From assembly GCA_027563935.2 (NCBI GenBank), contig CM050449.1:47714507-47778506 (forward strand): a stretch of DNA of 64,000 nucleotides, written 5' to 3'. Positions 21,801 through 31,132 of the stretch are shown in pieces. Each line of letters starts with the position of its first letter. Position 1 is the stretch's first letter. Under the pieces are notes generated by a model. The model worked only from the letters and a program-made list of their open reading frames with translations, did no database searches and was not told where the DNA came from. Position numbers and translations under genes: made by a program. Source of the DNA: Costus lasius (taxonomy: Eukaryota; Streptophyta; Magnoliopsida; Zingiberales; Costaceae).

Positions 21801-22252
21801 TCCTGGTTAATGGTATGCCCCAGTTTCTCTAGAGCTTCCTTGTGCCCAATCATCTTGAGCACGTGAGCTCCCACTAGGCTCCCTTCAGCCAGTTTGCTCT
21901 GAAAGAAGAGCTTCGTCAGATTATAGCGCTCTGTCCTCGCCTGTGCAGCATACAGCATCTTGAGGTTCGCTATCATGTCTATTGCAGACATATCCTCATG
22001 CTGACGCTGCAGCGGTGGCGTCATAGACGCTAGCATCAGGCAAGCGACATCAATGCTATCATTGACGTGCTTTTCATAGGCTTCCCGAACCGCCCTTGCG
22101 GCGTTCGGAGCGGGCTGAGGCGGTATCGCCGTCTCGAGGACATACAGTTTCCTCTCTTCCTTAAGAATGATCTTAAGGTGTCCAAACCAGTCAGAGAAGT
22201 TCGGCCCACCAAACTTCTCCCTTTCCAGTAGGGATCGCACATTGAAGTTCAT
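18860..22252 (-). CDS. gag-pol: C gag-pol polyprotein: gag, protease, integrase, RT
   Basis: 1,130 residues from ATG at 22252 (MNFNVRSLLEREKF). Gag is roughly 1-270 with CCHC knuckle C240-C243-H248-C253. The protease motif is LDTAWG at about 286-291 (B, F and others have LDTACG). The integrase zinc region has H421, H426, C452 and C455, and the core Asp482, Asp545 and Glu581 (35-residue spacing). A basic RRSGRIRR stretch is at about 749-756. RT has Asp883 in QMDVKTAFLNG and YVDD at 968-971. It ends in GG before TAG. The proteins would package element RNA, reverse-transcribe it and integrate it. The start is chosen because it is the first ATG after the leader and matches the N-termini of B and F. 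Confidence 0.95.
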   Translation of the reverse strand: MNFNVRSLLEREKFGGPNFSDWFGHLKIILKEERKLYVLETAIPPQPAPNAARAVREAYEKHVNDSIDVACLMLASMTPPLQRQHEDMSAIDMIANLKMLYAAQARTERYNLTKLFFQSKLAEGSLVGAHVLKMIGHKEALEKLGHTINQELAVDIILQSLPPSFDAFIINFNMNKIDCTPAELLNMLLTTEETLKGKPSTSVLMVPSRNKKKGKKGKAPVKSYSKALKQKVKRSKEYRCFHCGQLGHWKKDCKALQGDKRGSFASGSGIFVTEVMFSSSSISWVLDTAWGVHICSNVQELKRRRQVGQHEVDLRVGNGARVAAVAVGDYFISLPSGIVLELNSCYFVPSITKNIISIPTLVRKGFSFECNISKCILSFDNIVYATGSINNGLFVLDMESSIQNIDNKKAKYADDSTLLWHSRLGHINEKRIKRLHDHGLLGSFSYMEIDTCKACLMGKMTKSPFPYKGQRASGLLDLIHSDVCGPFSKHARGGYQYFITFTDDFSRYGYVFLMRHKSESFDKFKEFKNEVQNQLGRNIKTLRSDRGGEYLSHEFTDYLKECGIISQLTPPGTPQWNGVSERRNRTLLDMVRSMMSQASLPNSFWGFALETAAKVLNRVPSKAVSKTPYELWYGKQPSLTFIRIWGCEAYVKKLASGKLESRSDKCIFVGYPKETKGYYFYDPKENKVFVARTAIFLEKEFLLQEASGREIKLDENPEEGQSSQAQLDEPEPVDQVIEQPEALISREPRRSGRIRRQPERYDGVYIIHDDEPLTYADAVSGPESARWLEAMRAEMDSMSDNQVWDLVDPPPGVIPIGCKWIFKKKIDMDGNVVTYKGRLVAKGFKQIYGIDYDETFSPVAMFKSIRILFAIAAYYDYEIWQMDVKTAFLNGNLDEDVYMTQPEGFTNPADRHKICKLKKSIYGLKQASRSWNIRFDESVTEFGFIKNEDDPCVYKRFSGSVITFLVLYVDDILIIGNDIPEMHAVKAWLRKCFQMKDLGEAAYVLGVKIYRDRSKRLLGLCQSTYIEKVLERFHLENSKRGYLPVRHGLNLSKSQCPQTQTEKDEMDNTPYASAIGSIMYAMLCTRPDVAYGLSVTNRFQSNPGLAHWIAVKNILKYLRRTKDMFLIYGG

Positions 22253-22562
22253 GGTGTTCGTTGCTGCAGGTATCTACAACAATGCAAGAACAGCAAGGTC
22301 ACTATCAATGTATAAGAATCGATCAGGACTTAAGAAAGATTCTTTTTCTCACTATTTTATCTGACTGAAAAATCCATTAAACAGTCCGAAAGAGTAGACA
22401 CTCTTTTAGTGAGATGGGATCCGGATTTCATACTTGGTCTCCGCGTCCCGCTCAGGCGAGATAAGATGCACAGAGAGTACAAGCACTAATCTCCGGTAGG
22501 CAGTCCCTGCCGATCGCCAACCAGTGCGATTCCCCTTCATCTGGGCAATCCAGCAGACTGTG

Positions 22563-22784
22563 CCAACTGAGTTGGTACAACACAGTCTCTGATCCCACAG
22601 ATGGCTGCCTCCATGTGCTACCATATGCGCCACATATGTAGCCTACACGGTCAAGCAGACCCGACCTACTCCCTGGACCACCATGTGCTATGCTGAGCAA
22701 CGAGAAGGGATAAATCCCTACTCTGTAACACACAGGTGTAATCCTACACCGTCTGAAGATAGATGGACGTGCCCACTGAGTGGG
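22563..22784 (-). repeat. Pair of TGA-loop hairpins in the C leader
   Basis: Plus-strand CCAAC-tga-GTTGG at 22563-22575 and CCCAC-tga-GTGGG at 22772-22784, both followed by TACAACAC. The stems differ by one paired change (A-T for C-G). The same pair is in B (26346-26358 and 26555-26567) and F (55793-55805 and 56002-56014), always 209 bases apart. Confidence 0.65.
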
Positions 22785-23130
22785 TACAACACGGCTCCAA
22801 CGATAATCAGAACAGTGAGGTTTCGCGTCAGAAGGCTTACGAGCTTGATATTTTAGCGTTGGATTTTAACGGTCTTTTATCTTCTTCACTATCATACAAT
22901 TCCTATGGTGATAGCAGAAGATAAACTTAATCATGCAATTCTAATATTCAAACAGTAAATAAAAGAAAGCATGAATCTTATGTGGTAAGAGCCCATAGCC
23001 CTAGTGAGACCTTAACCTAACTTAAGTCTTCACTTGCTCTTCTTGGGTCTTTAGCTGCTCATCTGGCCCAAATCAGGGCCCAAGCGCCATTTGCAGATCT
23101 GGTGCGCCCACCAGGAATATGCGCCAGGTC

Positions 23131-23147
23131 CTAGGGTCGAACCCTAG
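23131..23147 (-). other. T-arm-like hairpin in the C leader
   Basis: Plus-strand CTAGGG-tcgaa-CCCTAG. In the RNA sense it reads GGGTTCGACCC, resembling the T-arm/box B of a tRNA. F has CCAGAG-tcgaa-CCCTGG at 56361-56377, again paired. B lacks it. It could be a tRNA-derived fragment; no other tRNA arms were recognised. Confidence 0.4.
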
Positions 23148-23243
23148 ACCTCCCACCTGGTCCAGCCACTGCTGCAAGCGCCTCTGCCAAGTGTGCTTTG
23201 TGCTCTTGTCTAATTAAATTACAAATTTAACTATCTAGACAAG

Positions 23244-23340
23244 ATTGACACGCAGGTCAATTACATTTTATAAATTAAAACAATGTGATACGCAGATCAC
23301 AATAATTAATTTACAATTTTAAATCCCAGGCACGCAGGCC
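23244..23340 (-). repeat. Three hairpins with a shared ACGCAG loop in the C leader
   Basis: Plus-strand ATTGAC-acgcag-GTCAAT (23244-23261), TGTGAT-acgcag-ATCACA (23284-23301) and GGC-acgcag-GCC (23329-23340). The loop is constant while the stems are unrelated but always complementary. Equivalents are at 26961-26978, 27001-27018 and 27045-27056 in B, and at 56474-56491, 56515-56532 and 56562-56573 in F, where loops differ only at single positions. Confidence 0.75.
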
Positions 23341-24036
23341 CCAGCACGGCACACAATTAATATGGGCAGCCCACATAAGACTAAATAGACAAACATATGC
23401 ATCCAATCAGCAATCATGTGATCCATTATAAAAATTAAAATTTTCGAAAAACCCCATGGGATCAATTTTAATTTTTTTTTCCTTATTTGCCCTACAACCT
23501 TACAACGGTCCATTACTAGGGATCCACTCATCCAACCTAGTCAGATCCACTGCCCTTGCATGCACCAAGTCCTAACTGACTTGTGTTGACCAAGAGGCCA
23601 ACCATGCATGCGCCAAGGGCTGAACGACCACACTGAGGTCTGGCAAGCGGGTGTGACCCCGGGCCTAACTCAGGTGCGTTCATGGGTCATCTCAATCAGA
23701 CATCGCTACACGCCTGTCTGCAGTCGACCTATAGCCACCTCAAGCTTGCGCCAAGGTGCTATCCAGTCGACCCATCAAGGCTGTTAGATTGTCTGATCAG
23801 ACTGATTGGATCTGACCTAGGGGGTGATTTCAACCCTAATAACCCGTCTAAGGGTTTATAGCAGGGCCTTAGATCTAATGTTAATCGCGCATGTGATATT
23901 TTCTTTTGAGAAAACTTAAGCTACAACATGCGCCAACATAGATGTGCAAAAATAAAAGCATAAACAAGTTTCGCACATATAAGATCTAAGCACATATGGA
24001 TCACAATCAAAGCAATCATATGAACATATAATCCTA

Positions 24037-24048
24037 GCTCTGATACCA
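24037..24048 (-). other. Primer-binding site of C (initiator tRNA-Met)
   Basis: Minus-strand TGGTATCAGAGC, two bases after the 5' LTR end. All 12 bases fit the 3' end of plant initiator tRNA-Met. Confidence 0.92.
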
Positions 24049-24050
24049 AT

Positions 24051-25591
24051 TGAAGGGAACCCCTAACTAAGGGGTAGAAACCCTAATGGTAGCGCAACAA
24101 AATTTCGCATGGGATATTAGGGTTTCAAAGGATCTATATATGTCATATAACTAGCTTTCGAACATTTGAATATATGAAGATAAATTCATACCATTGCCAT
24201 CGGTTTGATGAAGCTTTGGAAGGAAAGACGCAAGCGAGTCTTCTCCTAAGTTTCACACACAAGATGAACAATGCGCCTACTCCCTTGATGTTCCTTGTGC
24301 TAGCAAGGCTTCAAGGTTGTCTTGTCGAAATGGAAAGGAAAGAGAGATCGCCTTGCTTAGTCGAATGGTCCCTCTTATCGTCCACCTTCTCTACACGAGA
24401 ATGCCTTTCTAATTGAACCATGCGCTCAAACCAATGAGCCAGTTCAAATCAATTTGGTTTAATAACCAAATAAACCAAGCAATCAGTCCAGACCATAATG
24501 AAACCCTAAGGCTCTTGATCTGACCGTCGATCTCTCGATGCTTCTGATCTGACCGATCTAGCATGTATTCTCTCGATTGAAGCTTACCGATCTCAAGCCC
24601 TAATCAATCAAACATGATCAGACCAGATCTCACTCACAATCAGAGATTAAATCCCTTTAAACTGAACCCGAACAATTCAGTCCACACGATCTGACTTAAG
24701 TAAGCCATATCATCAAATTGTGCGACCCTGAGGGTTTCCTTTAAATGTCGGTAACGATAACTCACATTATCACGATCAGTGAGGGGTATCTAGCAACACA
24801 TCACTGTCTCCCGATATAAAGGAAAGAGTCTTCCAAGACTACACCCAAACCATAGCACAAGTGTGAATCAATTCACAAAGCATACATATTTCCTTTGCCA
24901 CTGGATGTTCTTATTGGACAAGCGTGTCAAGCTTGTAGCTCCAATATGATGAGCATGATTAGATCAGATGAACACAGTCACCCGGGTATGGCCATACACT
25001 TTCTCAATCATCTCATCCAAGGGGGCCCCTTTAGAACATCACACTCCTTAAACAAGGAGACGGCAATCCTATGTCTATCACTAGTGCCCTAACCTGACTC
25101 AAGCTCACCATCCAAGATAGCCTATAATCATTATGTTTCAAATGATATTGAACTACCTCAAAACAATGACAATCATCATTTAGAAAACACAAGTGATCTC
25201 AAGTCAAAGGAAATGTGCCACTTGTCATATTCAAGGATTATTCACATTGTGACAAACAATTGAATAACCTAGTAGGGTCTGTCCAGTACATCCAATGTAC
25301 CCATGAGTCTACATCTTATTCCATGCTCGAAGCATCCTATAAGATTAGAACACATATTAGTCTCAATCATATCAAGGCTGTCTCATGTTCACCAAGATAC
25401 ATCGACTAAGGACATAACAGCATGTCAGCCCAGCTGAACAGCTTTGAGACATTATTCAGAAGAACATATATTGCAGCAGACAATGTAACTAACTGAATAA
25501 CAACCATGCCTATATAAACATAACAGTTTATTACATGATACAGATATATTCCCATGGCCTCAAACATTAGCCTTAAGGGCATACCCCAACA
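24051..25591 (-). repeat. 5' LTR of element C (1,541 bp)
   Basis: Same length and near-identical sequence to 16807-18347. On the minus strand it begins at 25591 next to the TSD TAATG and ends CCCTTCA at 24051 before the PBS. Confidence 0.96.
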
Positions 25592-26036
25592 TAATGGTAT
25601 GCCCCAGTTTCTCCAGAGCCTCCTTGTGCCCAATCATCTTGAGCACGTGAGCTCCCACTAGGCTCCCTTCAGCCAGTTTGCTCTGAAAGAAGAGCTTCGT
25701 CAGATTATAGCGTTCTGTCCTCGCCTGTGCAGCATACAGCATCTTGAGGTTCGCTATGATCTCTATAGCCGACATATCCTCATGCTGACGCTGCAGCGGT
25801 GGCGTCATAGACGCTAGCATCAGGCAAGCGACATCAATGCTATCATTGACGTGCTTTTCATAGGCATCACGAACCGCCCTTGCGGCGTTCGGAGCGGGCT
25901 GCGGCGGTATCGCCGTCTCAAGGACATACAGTTTCCTCTCTGCCTTAAGAACGATCTTAAGGTGTCCGAACCAGTCAGAGAAGTTCGGCCCAGCAAACTT
26001 CTCCCTTTCCAGTAGGGATCGCACATTGAAGCTCAT
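25592..26036 (-). pseudogene. B gag N-terminal part, cut off by C
   Basis: ATG at 26036 (MSFNVRSLLEREKFAGPNF). It encodes about 148 residues matching residues 1-148 of C gag up to LEKLGHTI, where C begins. The frame resumes at 16806. The start matches C and F. Gag domain residues such as SDWFGHLK, ERKLYVLE and LFFQSKLAEGSLVGAHV are intact, so the only break here is the C insertion. Confidence 0.93.
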
Positions 26037-27802
26037 GGTGTTCGTTGCTGCAGGAATCTACAACAATGCAAGAACAGCAAGGTCAGTATCAATGTTAAGA
26101 ATCAATCAGGACTTAAGAATGATTCCTTTTTCTCACTATTTTAGCTGACTGTAAAATCCATAAAATAGTCCGAAAGAGTAATACTCTTTTAGTGAGATGG
26201 GATCCAGATTTCATACTTGGTCTCCGCGTCCCGCTCAGGCGAGATAAGGTGCACAGAGATGACAAGCACTAATTTCTGGTAGGCTATTCCAGCCAATCGC
26301 CAACCCGTGCGATTCCCCTTCATCTGGGCAATCCAGCAGACTGTGCCAACTGAGTTGGTACAACACAGTCTCTGATCCCACAGATGGCTGCCTCCATGTG
26401 CTACCATATGCGCCACATATGTAGCCTACATGGTCAAGCTGACCCGACCTACTCCCTGGACCACCACGTGCTATGCTGAGCAACGAGAAGCGATAAATCC
26501 CTTCTCTGTAACACGCAGGTGTAATCCCGCACCGTCTGAAGATAGATGGACGTGCCCACTGAGTGGGTACAACACGGCTCCAACGATAGTCAGAACGGTG
26601 AGGTTTTGCGTCAGAAGGCTTACGAGCTTGATATTTTAGCGTTGGATTTTACCGGTCTTTTATCTTCTTGACTATCATGCAAGTCCTATGGTGATAGCAG
26701 AAGATAAACTCATGCATTTCTAATTATAAAAGCAATAAATAGAAAGCATGCTGATCTTATGTGGTAAAAGCCCATGAACCCTAAGTAAGACCTTAATTTT
26801 ACTTAAGTCTTCACTTGAGCTCCTTTTGCATCTCATCTGGTCCTACCCAGGGCCCTAGCGCCAAGAGCACCTTAGGTGCGCCACCAGCTGAATGCCCCTC
26901 TTGGATGTGTGCCTTTGTGCTCTTGTCTAATCAAAATACATTTTGATCTACCTAGACAAGTTTGACTCGCAGGTCAAATATACAATAAATTAATTACAAA
27001 TGTGATTCGCAGATCACAAAATAATATTAACTTATAATTAACCAGGCACGCAGGCCCCAGCACAGCACACATTAGGGCAACCCACATAAGATTAAATAAA
27101 CAAGCATATAGTATCAAATCAACATGTGATCCATTCATGAAATTAAATTTTGAAAACCCCATGGTATCAATTTTAATTTCCTTATGTGCCCTACAACCTT
27201 ACAATGGTCCATTGATAGGGATCCACTCATCCAACTAGTCAGATCCAGTGCCCTTGCTTGCACCAAGTCCTAACTGACTCGAGTTGACCTAATGGTCAAC
27301 CATGCATGCGCCAAGGGCTGAACAACCCTCATAAGTTCTGGCAAGCGGGTGTGACCCCGGGCCTAACTCATGTGTGTTCACTAGTTGTCTCAACCAGACC
27401 TCGCTACACGCCTGAGATGCAATCGACCTATGGCCACCTCGTGCTTGCGCAAAGGTGCCATCTGGTCGATCCATCTAGGCTGTCAGATGGTCTGATCAGA
27501 CTATTGGATCTAACCTAGAGGTGACTTCAACCCCATCAACCCATCTAAGGGTTTATAGTAGGGCCTTAGATCTAGATAGGCGCGCAAGTTCCTTTTGTTT
27601 TGTAAGAAAAACTACACAAGCGCCAACACATGCGCAACAAGAAAAACTTGCATGGAAACTTAAGCATGCGCCAAGGAGACATACATCAAGTTTCGGATAT
27701 GCAAACTTAACATGTAACTCTCGCATGTCGGTTAGATCTAAGCATATCATTGCAAACAAGGATCACAAAAGCTTAAGCAATCATAACAACATGCATATTA
27801 CC
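26037..27802 (-). other. Untranslated leader of element B
   Basis: Holds the shared-loop hairpins TTTGAC-tcgcag-GTCAAA (26961-26978), TGTGAT-tcgcag-ATCACA (27001-27018) and GGC-acgcag-GCC (27045-27056), and the TGA-loop pair at 26346-26358 and 26555-26567. The T-arm-like hairpin of C and F is missing here. No meaningful ORF. Confidence 0.7.
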
Positions 27803-27814
27803 GCTCTGATACCA
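27803..27814 (-). other. Primer-binding site of B
   Basis: Minus-strand TGGTATCAGAGC two bases after the 5' LTR, matching initiator tRNA-Met. Confidence 0.92.
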
Positions 27815-27816
27815 AT

Positions 27817-29543
27817 TGTTGGGTCCCCTTCAAGGGGGAGCGCAAGCGGATAAAACCCCTTTCAAGAGGGGGGCGAAACCCTATGGATGGCGCATCTTTG
27901 GTTTTAAGCGGAAGCAAGGGTTTCAAGAGATCGGCATGCATGATATATGATCAACTAAAACGAAATGATTGCAATCATGAAGCAAGAATCATACCATGGC
28001 CATTAGATTGGACTCGGCTTGGAAGCAAGAAAACGATAGGGTTCTCCTCCAAAGTGTGCCACACACAAGATGAAGTTGGTCTACTCCTTGTCGTCCTTTG
28101 TGCTAGGAAAGGGCTTCAAAGGTCCTTGATCGAATGAAGGAGAGTTTGGTGTCTTCTTGGCTTTTCGAAAATCCTTCTTGCTCTCGGCGATGAGATACCC
28201 TCCCGAGCTCTCTTCGCATGCACGAAGCCTTGAAGGATCTCAACGTTTTTCTTGGTCTCAAGGCGTTTTGGCGTTGAGGCTTCCCAATAAGGTAAGTCTT
28301 CACTCCATACGTTCACACTTAGTGAACTACACAAAACGCCCATCACATTGAACCATGCGTTCACCAAAAGGAACCGGTTCAATTGACTTTGGTTCAATGA
28401 CCAAATCAAACCAAGACCAAACCAAATCAGCCCAAGAATTGGTCCAGACCAAAATAAACCCTAAGGTTCAAAATCTGACCGTTCATCTTTTGATGCCCTT
28501 GATCTCATCGATCTAGCATCCACACTCTCGATCGAAGCTTACCGATCTCAAGCCCTAATCAATCAAACATGATCAGACTGGATCTCACTTACAATCAGAG
28601 TTTAAACTCCTTTAAACTGAATCAAAACAATCCAGTCCACACGATCTGACTCAAGTAAGCCATATCACCAAATTGTACGACCCTAAGGGTTTCCTTTAAA
28701 TGTCGGTAATGACAACTTACGTTATCACGATCAGTGAGGGGTATCTAGCAACACATCACTGTCTCCCGATATAAAGGAAAGAGTCTTCCAAGACTACTCC
28801 CAAATCACAGCACAAGTGTGAATCTTCTTCACAAGGCATACATGTTTCATTTGCCACTGGATGTTCTAATTGGACAAGCACGTCAAGCCTGTAACTCCAA
28901 TACGATGAGCATGATTAGATCAGATGATCACTGTCATCTGGGTATGGCCATACACTTTCTCAATCATCTCATATAGGGGGGCCCTAGAACATCACACTCC
29001 TTAAACAAGGAGACGGCAATCCTGTATCTATCACTAGTGTCCTAACCTGACTCGTGATCATCATCCAAGATAGTCTATAATCATTATATTTCAGATGATA
29101 TTGAACTACCTCAAAACAATGACATTCATCATTTAGAAACACAAGTGATCTCAAGTCAAAGGACATGTGCCACTTGTAGCATACAAGGATTATTCACATT
29201 GTGACAAGCAACCGAATATCCTAGTAGGGTCTGTCCAGTACATCCAATGTACCCATGAGTCTACATCTTATTCCATGCTCGAAGCATCCTACAAGATTAG
29301 AACTCATATTAGTTTCAATCATATCAGGGCTGTCTCAAGTTCACCAAGATATCTCGACTAAGGACATTACTGCATGTCAGCCTAGCTGAACAGCTTTGAG
29401 ACATTAATCAGAAGTACACTTATTACAGCAGACAAGGTAACAATCTGAATAACAACCATGCCTTTATAAACTTAAGAGTTTATTACATGATACTGTTACA
29501 ATCCCAAGGCCTCAAACATTAGCCTTAAGGGCATACTCCAACA
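27817..29543 (-). repeat. 5' LTR of element B (1,727 bp)
   Basis: Pairs with 11615-13341 at equal length. Minus-strand start TGTTGGAGTATGCCC at 29543, end GGACCCAACA at 27817. Followed on the right by TSD CCCAG and resumption of A. Confidence 0.95.
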
Positions 29544-30017
29544 CCCAGGACTTATGATGAGGCGGTCAGTGGACCGGACTCCGAGAGATGGCTTGAGGTC
29601 ATGCGATCCGAGATGGATTCCATGTCGGCTAACCAAGTCTGGGATTTGGTTGAGCTGCCTGATGGGGTAAAACCCATAGGGTGTAAATGGGTCTTCAAGA
29701 GGAAGACAGACATGGATGGAAAAATAGTTACCTATAAGGGTAGACTAGTGGCTAAAGGATTTAAACAAGTCCACGGGGTGGACTATGATGAAACCTTCTC
29801 GCCAATTGCCATGATCAAATCCATTCAGATTCTGCTTGCTATAGCTGCATATCATGGGATATGGCAGATGGATGTGAAGACAGCGTTCCTTAATAGGAAG
29901 CTAACTAAGGATGTGTATATGACACAACCTAATGACTTCATCCATCCTGCAGATACTAGTAAAGTCTGCAGGCTAAAGAAATCCATTTACGGATTAAAGC
30001 AAGCATCTCGAAGTTAG
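29544..30017 (+). pseudogene. A polyprotein: start of reverse transcriptase
   Basis: Continues A after B. MRSEMDSMSANQVWDLVELP, GCKWVFKRKTDMDG, LVAKGFKQVHGVDYDETFSP and QMDVKTAFLN identify the RT N-terminal half with its first catalytic Asp. A has lost six bases: AAYHGIWQ where H has AAYHDYEIWQ. The frame ends at TAG 30015-30017 in the RS-stop-N context, where family II has TGG. H has the same TAG, so the defect was inherited. Confidence 0.9.
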
Positions 30018-30590
30018 AATCTTCAGTTTGATGAAGCTGTGAGAGATTATAGCTTTATCAAAAGCGAAGATGACGCCTGTGTATACAGAAAATTCAGTGG
30101 GAGCTTGGTGACTTTTCTGGTCATGTATGTCGATGACATACTGCTCATCCGAAATGACATCCCTAGTCTTCAAGCTGTGAAGACATGGTTAGGGGAGTGT
30201 TTCGAGATGAAGGACTTAGGGGAGGCCGCCTATATTCTAGGCGTGAGGATCTACCGGGATAGATCCAAGAGGCTCTTGGCCCTTAGTCAGAGTACCCACA
30301 TTGATAAGGTCCTGGAGAGGTTCAACTTGGAGCAATTCAAGAAGGGATACCATCCAGTGAGACATGGCCTTACTCTCTCAAAGAACCAGTGTACCAACAC
30401 AGAGCCTGAGAGAGATGACATGAGTCGAGTGCCCTATGCTTCGGCGGTGGGATCGATCATGTATGCAATGTTGTGTACTAGACCAGTTGTGGCTTATGCT
30501 GTGAGCATAACCAGCCGATACCAATCCAATCCTAGTTTACAGCACTGGGTGGCTGTAGAGAATATCCTTGAGTATCCTGAAAGGGACTAA
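30018..30590 (+). pseudogene. A polyprotein: second half of reverse transcriptase
   Basis: After the TAG the frame continues with YSFIKSEDDACVYRKFSGS, the YVDD box (VMYVDDILLIRNDIP), MKDLGEAAYILGVRIYRDRS and CTRPVVAYAVSITSRYQSN. It then shifts frame near 30575 (EYPERD and stop), where other copies read KYLRRTKD. H shows the same wording at the shift (complement of 63061-63095). The RT catalytic box is intact but the protein is not. Confidence 0.9.
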
Positions 30591-31111
30591 GGATTTATTC
30601 TATAAAGTCTACGGGGGACAGGAAGAACTCAGTGTGTAGGGCTTCACTGATGAGTCGTTCCAGTCTGATCCTGACGACTTCAGATCGCAGACCAGCTATT
30701 AGTTTAAGATGGTTGGAGGTGCTGTATGCTGGAAGAGCTTCAAGCAATCCACCATAGCTAATTCTACAACCGAAGCTGAGTATGTGGTTGCTTCTGAGGC
30801 AGCCAATGAAGCCGTTTGGATCAGGAAGTTCTTTTCTGAACTTCAGGTGGTTCCAAGTGCAATGGATCCCATTGAGCTCTACTATGACAACAATGAGAAT
30901 TGCACATAATAAGGAACCACGGTCTCATCAAAGGTCCAAACGCATACTCAAGAGATTTCGCCTGATCAAAGAGATCATTGATCGAGGTGATGTCAAGATT
31001 AGCAGAGTTGACGCATAGAGCAATCTAGCAGACCCATTGACCAAGGCTTTGGCGCAGCAGAAGCATGATGGTCGTACTAGAGATATGGGGTTGAGGTTAC
31101 TCAACCTCTAG
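30591..31111 (+). pseudogene. A RNase H, decayed
   Basis: Pieces in more than one frame: GQEELSV-stop-GF, SY-stop-FKMVGGAVCWKSFKQST, TTEAEYVVASEAANEAVWIRKF, YYDNN, then a shift to NKEPRSHQRSKRILKRF and ADPLTKALAQQKH, ending LRLLNL and stop at 31109-31111. The SY-stop and the shift in the YYDNN region also occur in H. No functional RNase H. Confidence 0.88.
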
Positions 31112-31116
31112 GTCTT

Positions 31117-31132
31117 AGTGCAAGTGGGAGAT
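31117..31132 (+). other. Polypurine tract of A
   Basis: GTGCAAGTGGGAGAT directly before the 3' LTR start at 31133; same tract as family II. Confidence 0.8.

Larger units (their letters stand above)
22253..24036 (-). other. Untranslated leader of element C
   Basis: About 1.8 kb between PBS and gag ATG, without a meaningful ORF. In the RNA sense (decreasing coordinates) it holds three hairpins sharing a loop (23340-23244), a T-arm-like hairpin (23147-23131), paired TGA/TCA-loop hairpins (22784-22772 and 22575-22563), and a GGCAG/CTGCC hairpin (22511-22499). The leaders of B and F keep most of these. Function is inferred to be RNA-level (packaging, dimerisation or translation); nothing in the sequence says which. 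Confidence 0.75.
16807..25591 (-). mobile_element. Element C: nearly intact Ty1/copia (family II), innermost of the left nest
   Basis: 8,785 bp. 5' LTR 24051-25591 and 3' LTR 16807-18347, both 1,541 bp. PBS 24037-24048, leader, gag-pol 22252 to 18368, polypurine tract 18348-18362. TSD is TAATG (16802-16806 and 25592-25596) in gag of B. The two LTRs differ at about six positions, so this is a very recent insertion. The whole gag-pol frame is open except for one TAG (18860-18862) between RT and RNase H. Nothing is inserted inside it. It is the best reference copy of the family in this window. Confidence 0.96.
11615..29543 (-). mobile_element. Element B: Ty1/copia family II, split by C
   Basis: Reverse-strand element in A. 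5' LTR 27817-29543, PBS 27803-27814, leader, gag-pol, and 3' LTR 11615-13341. TSD is CCCAG (11610-11614 and 29544-29548). Both LTRs are 1,727 bp and differ at about 12 positions. C (16807-25591) splits gag with TSD TAATG. Apart from C, the polyprotein has one visible nonsense codon (TGA at 15393-15395). The LTR ends are TGTTGGAGT and GGACCCAACA, unlike the TTCA ends of C, D and F. Confidence 0.95.

Noticed and set aside
25560..26036. 158-codon reading frame for B gag N-terminus with an extra tail
   Set aside because: The last ten or so codons come from the C LTR; gag sequence stops at 25592.
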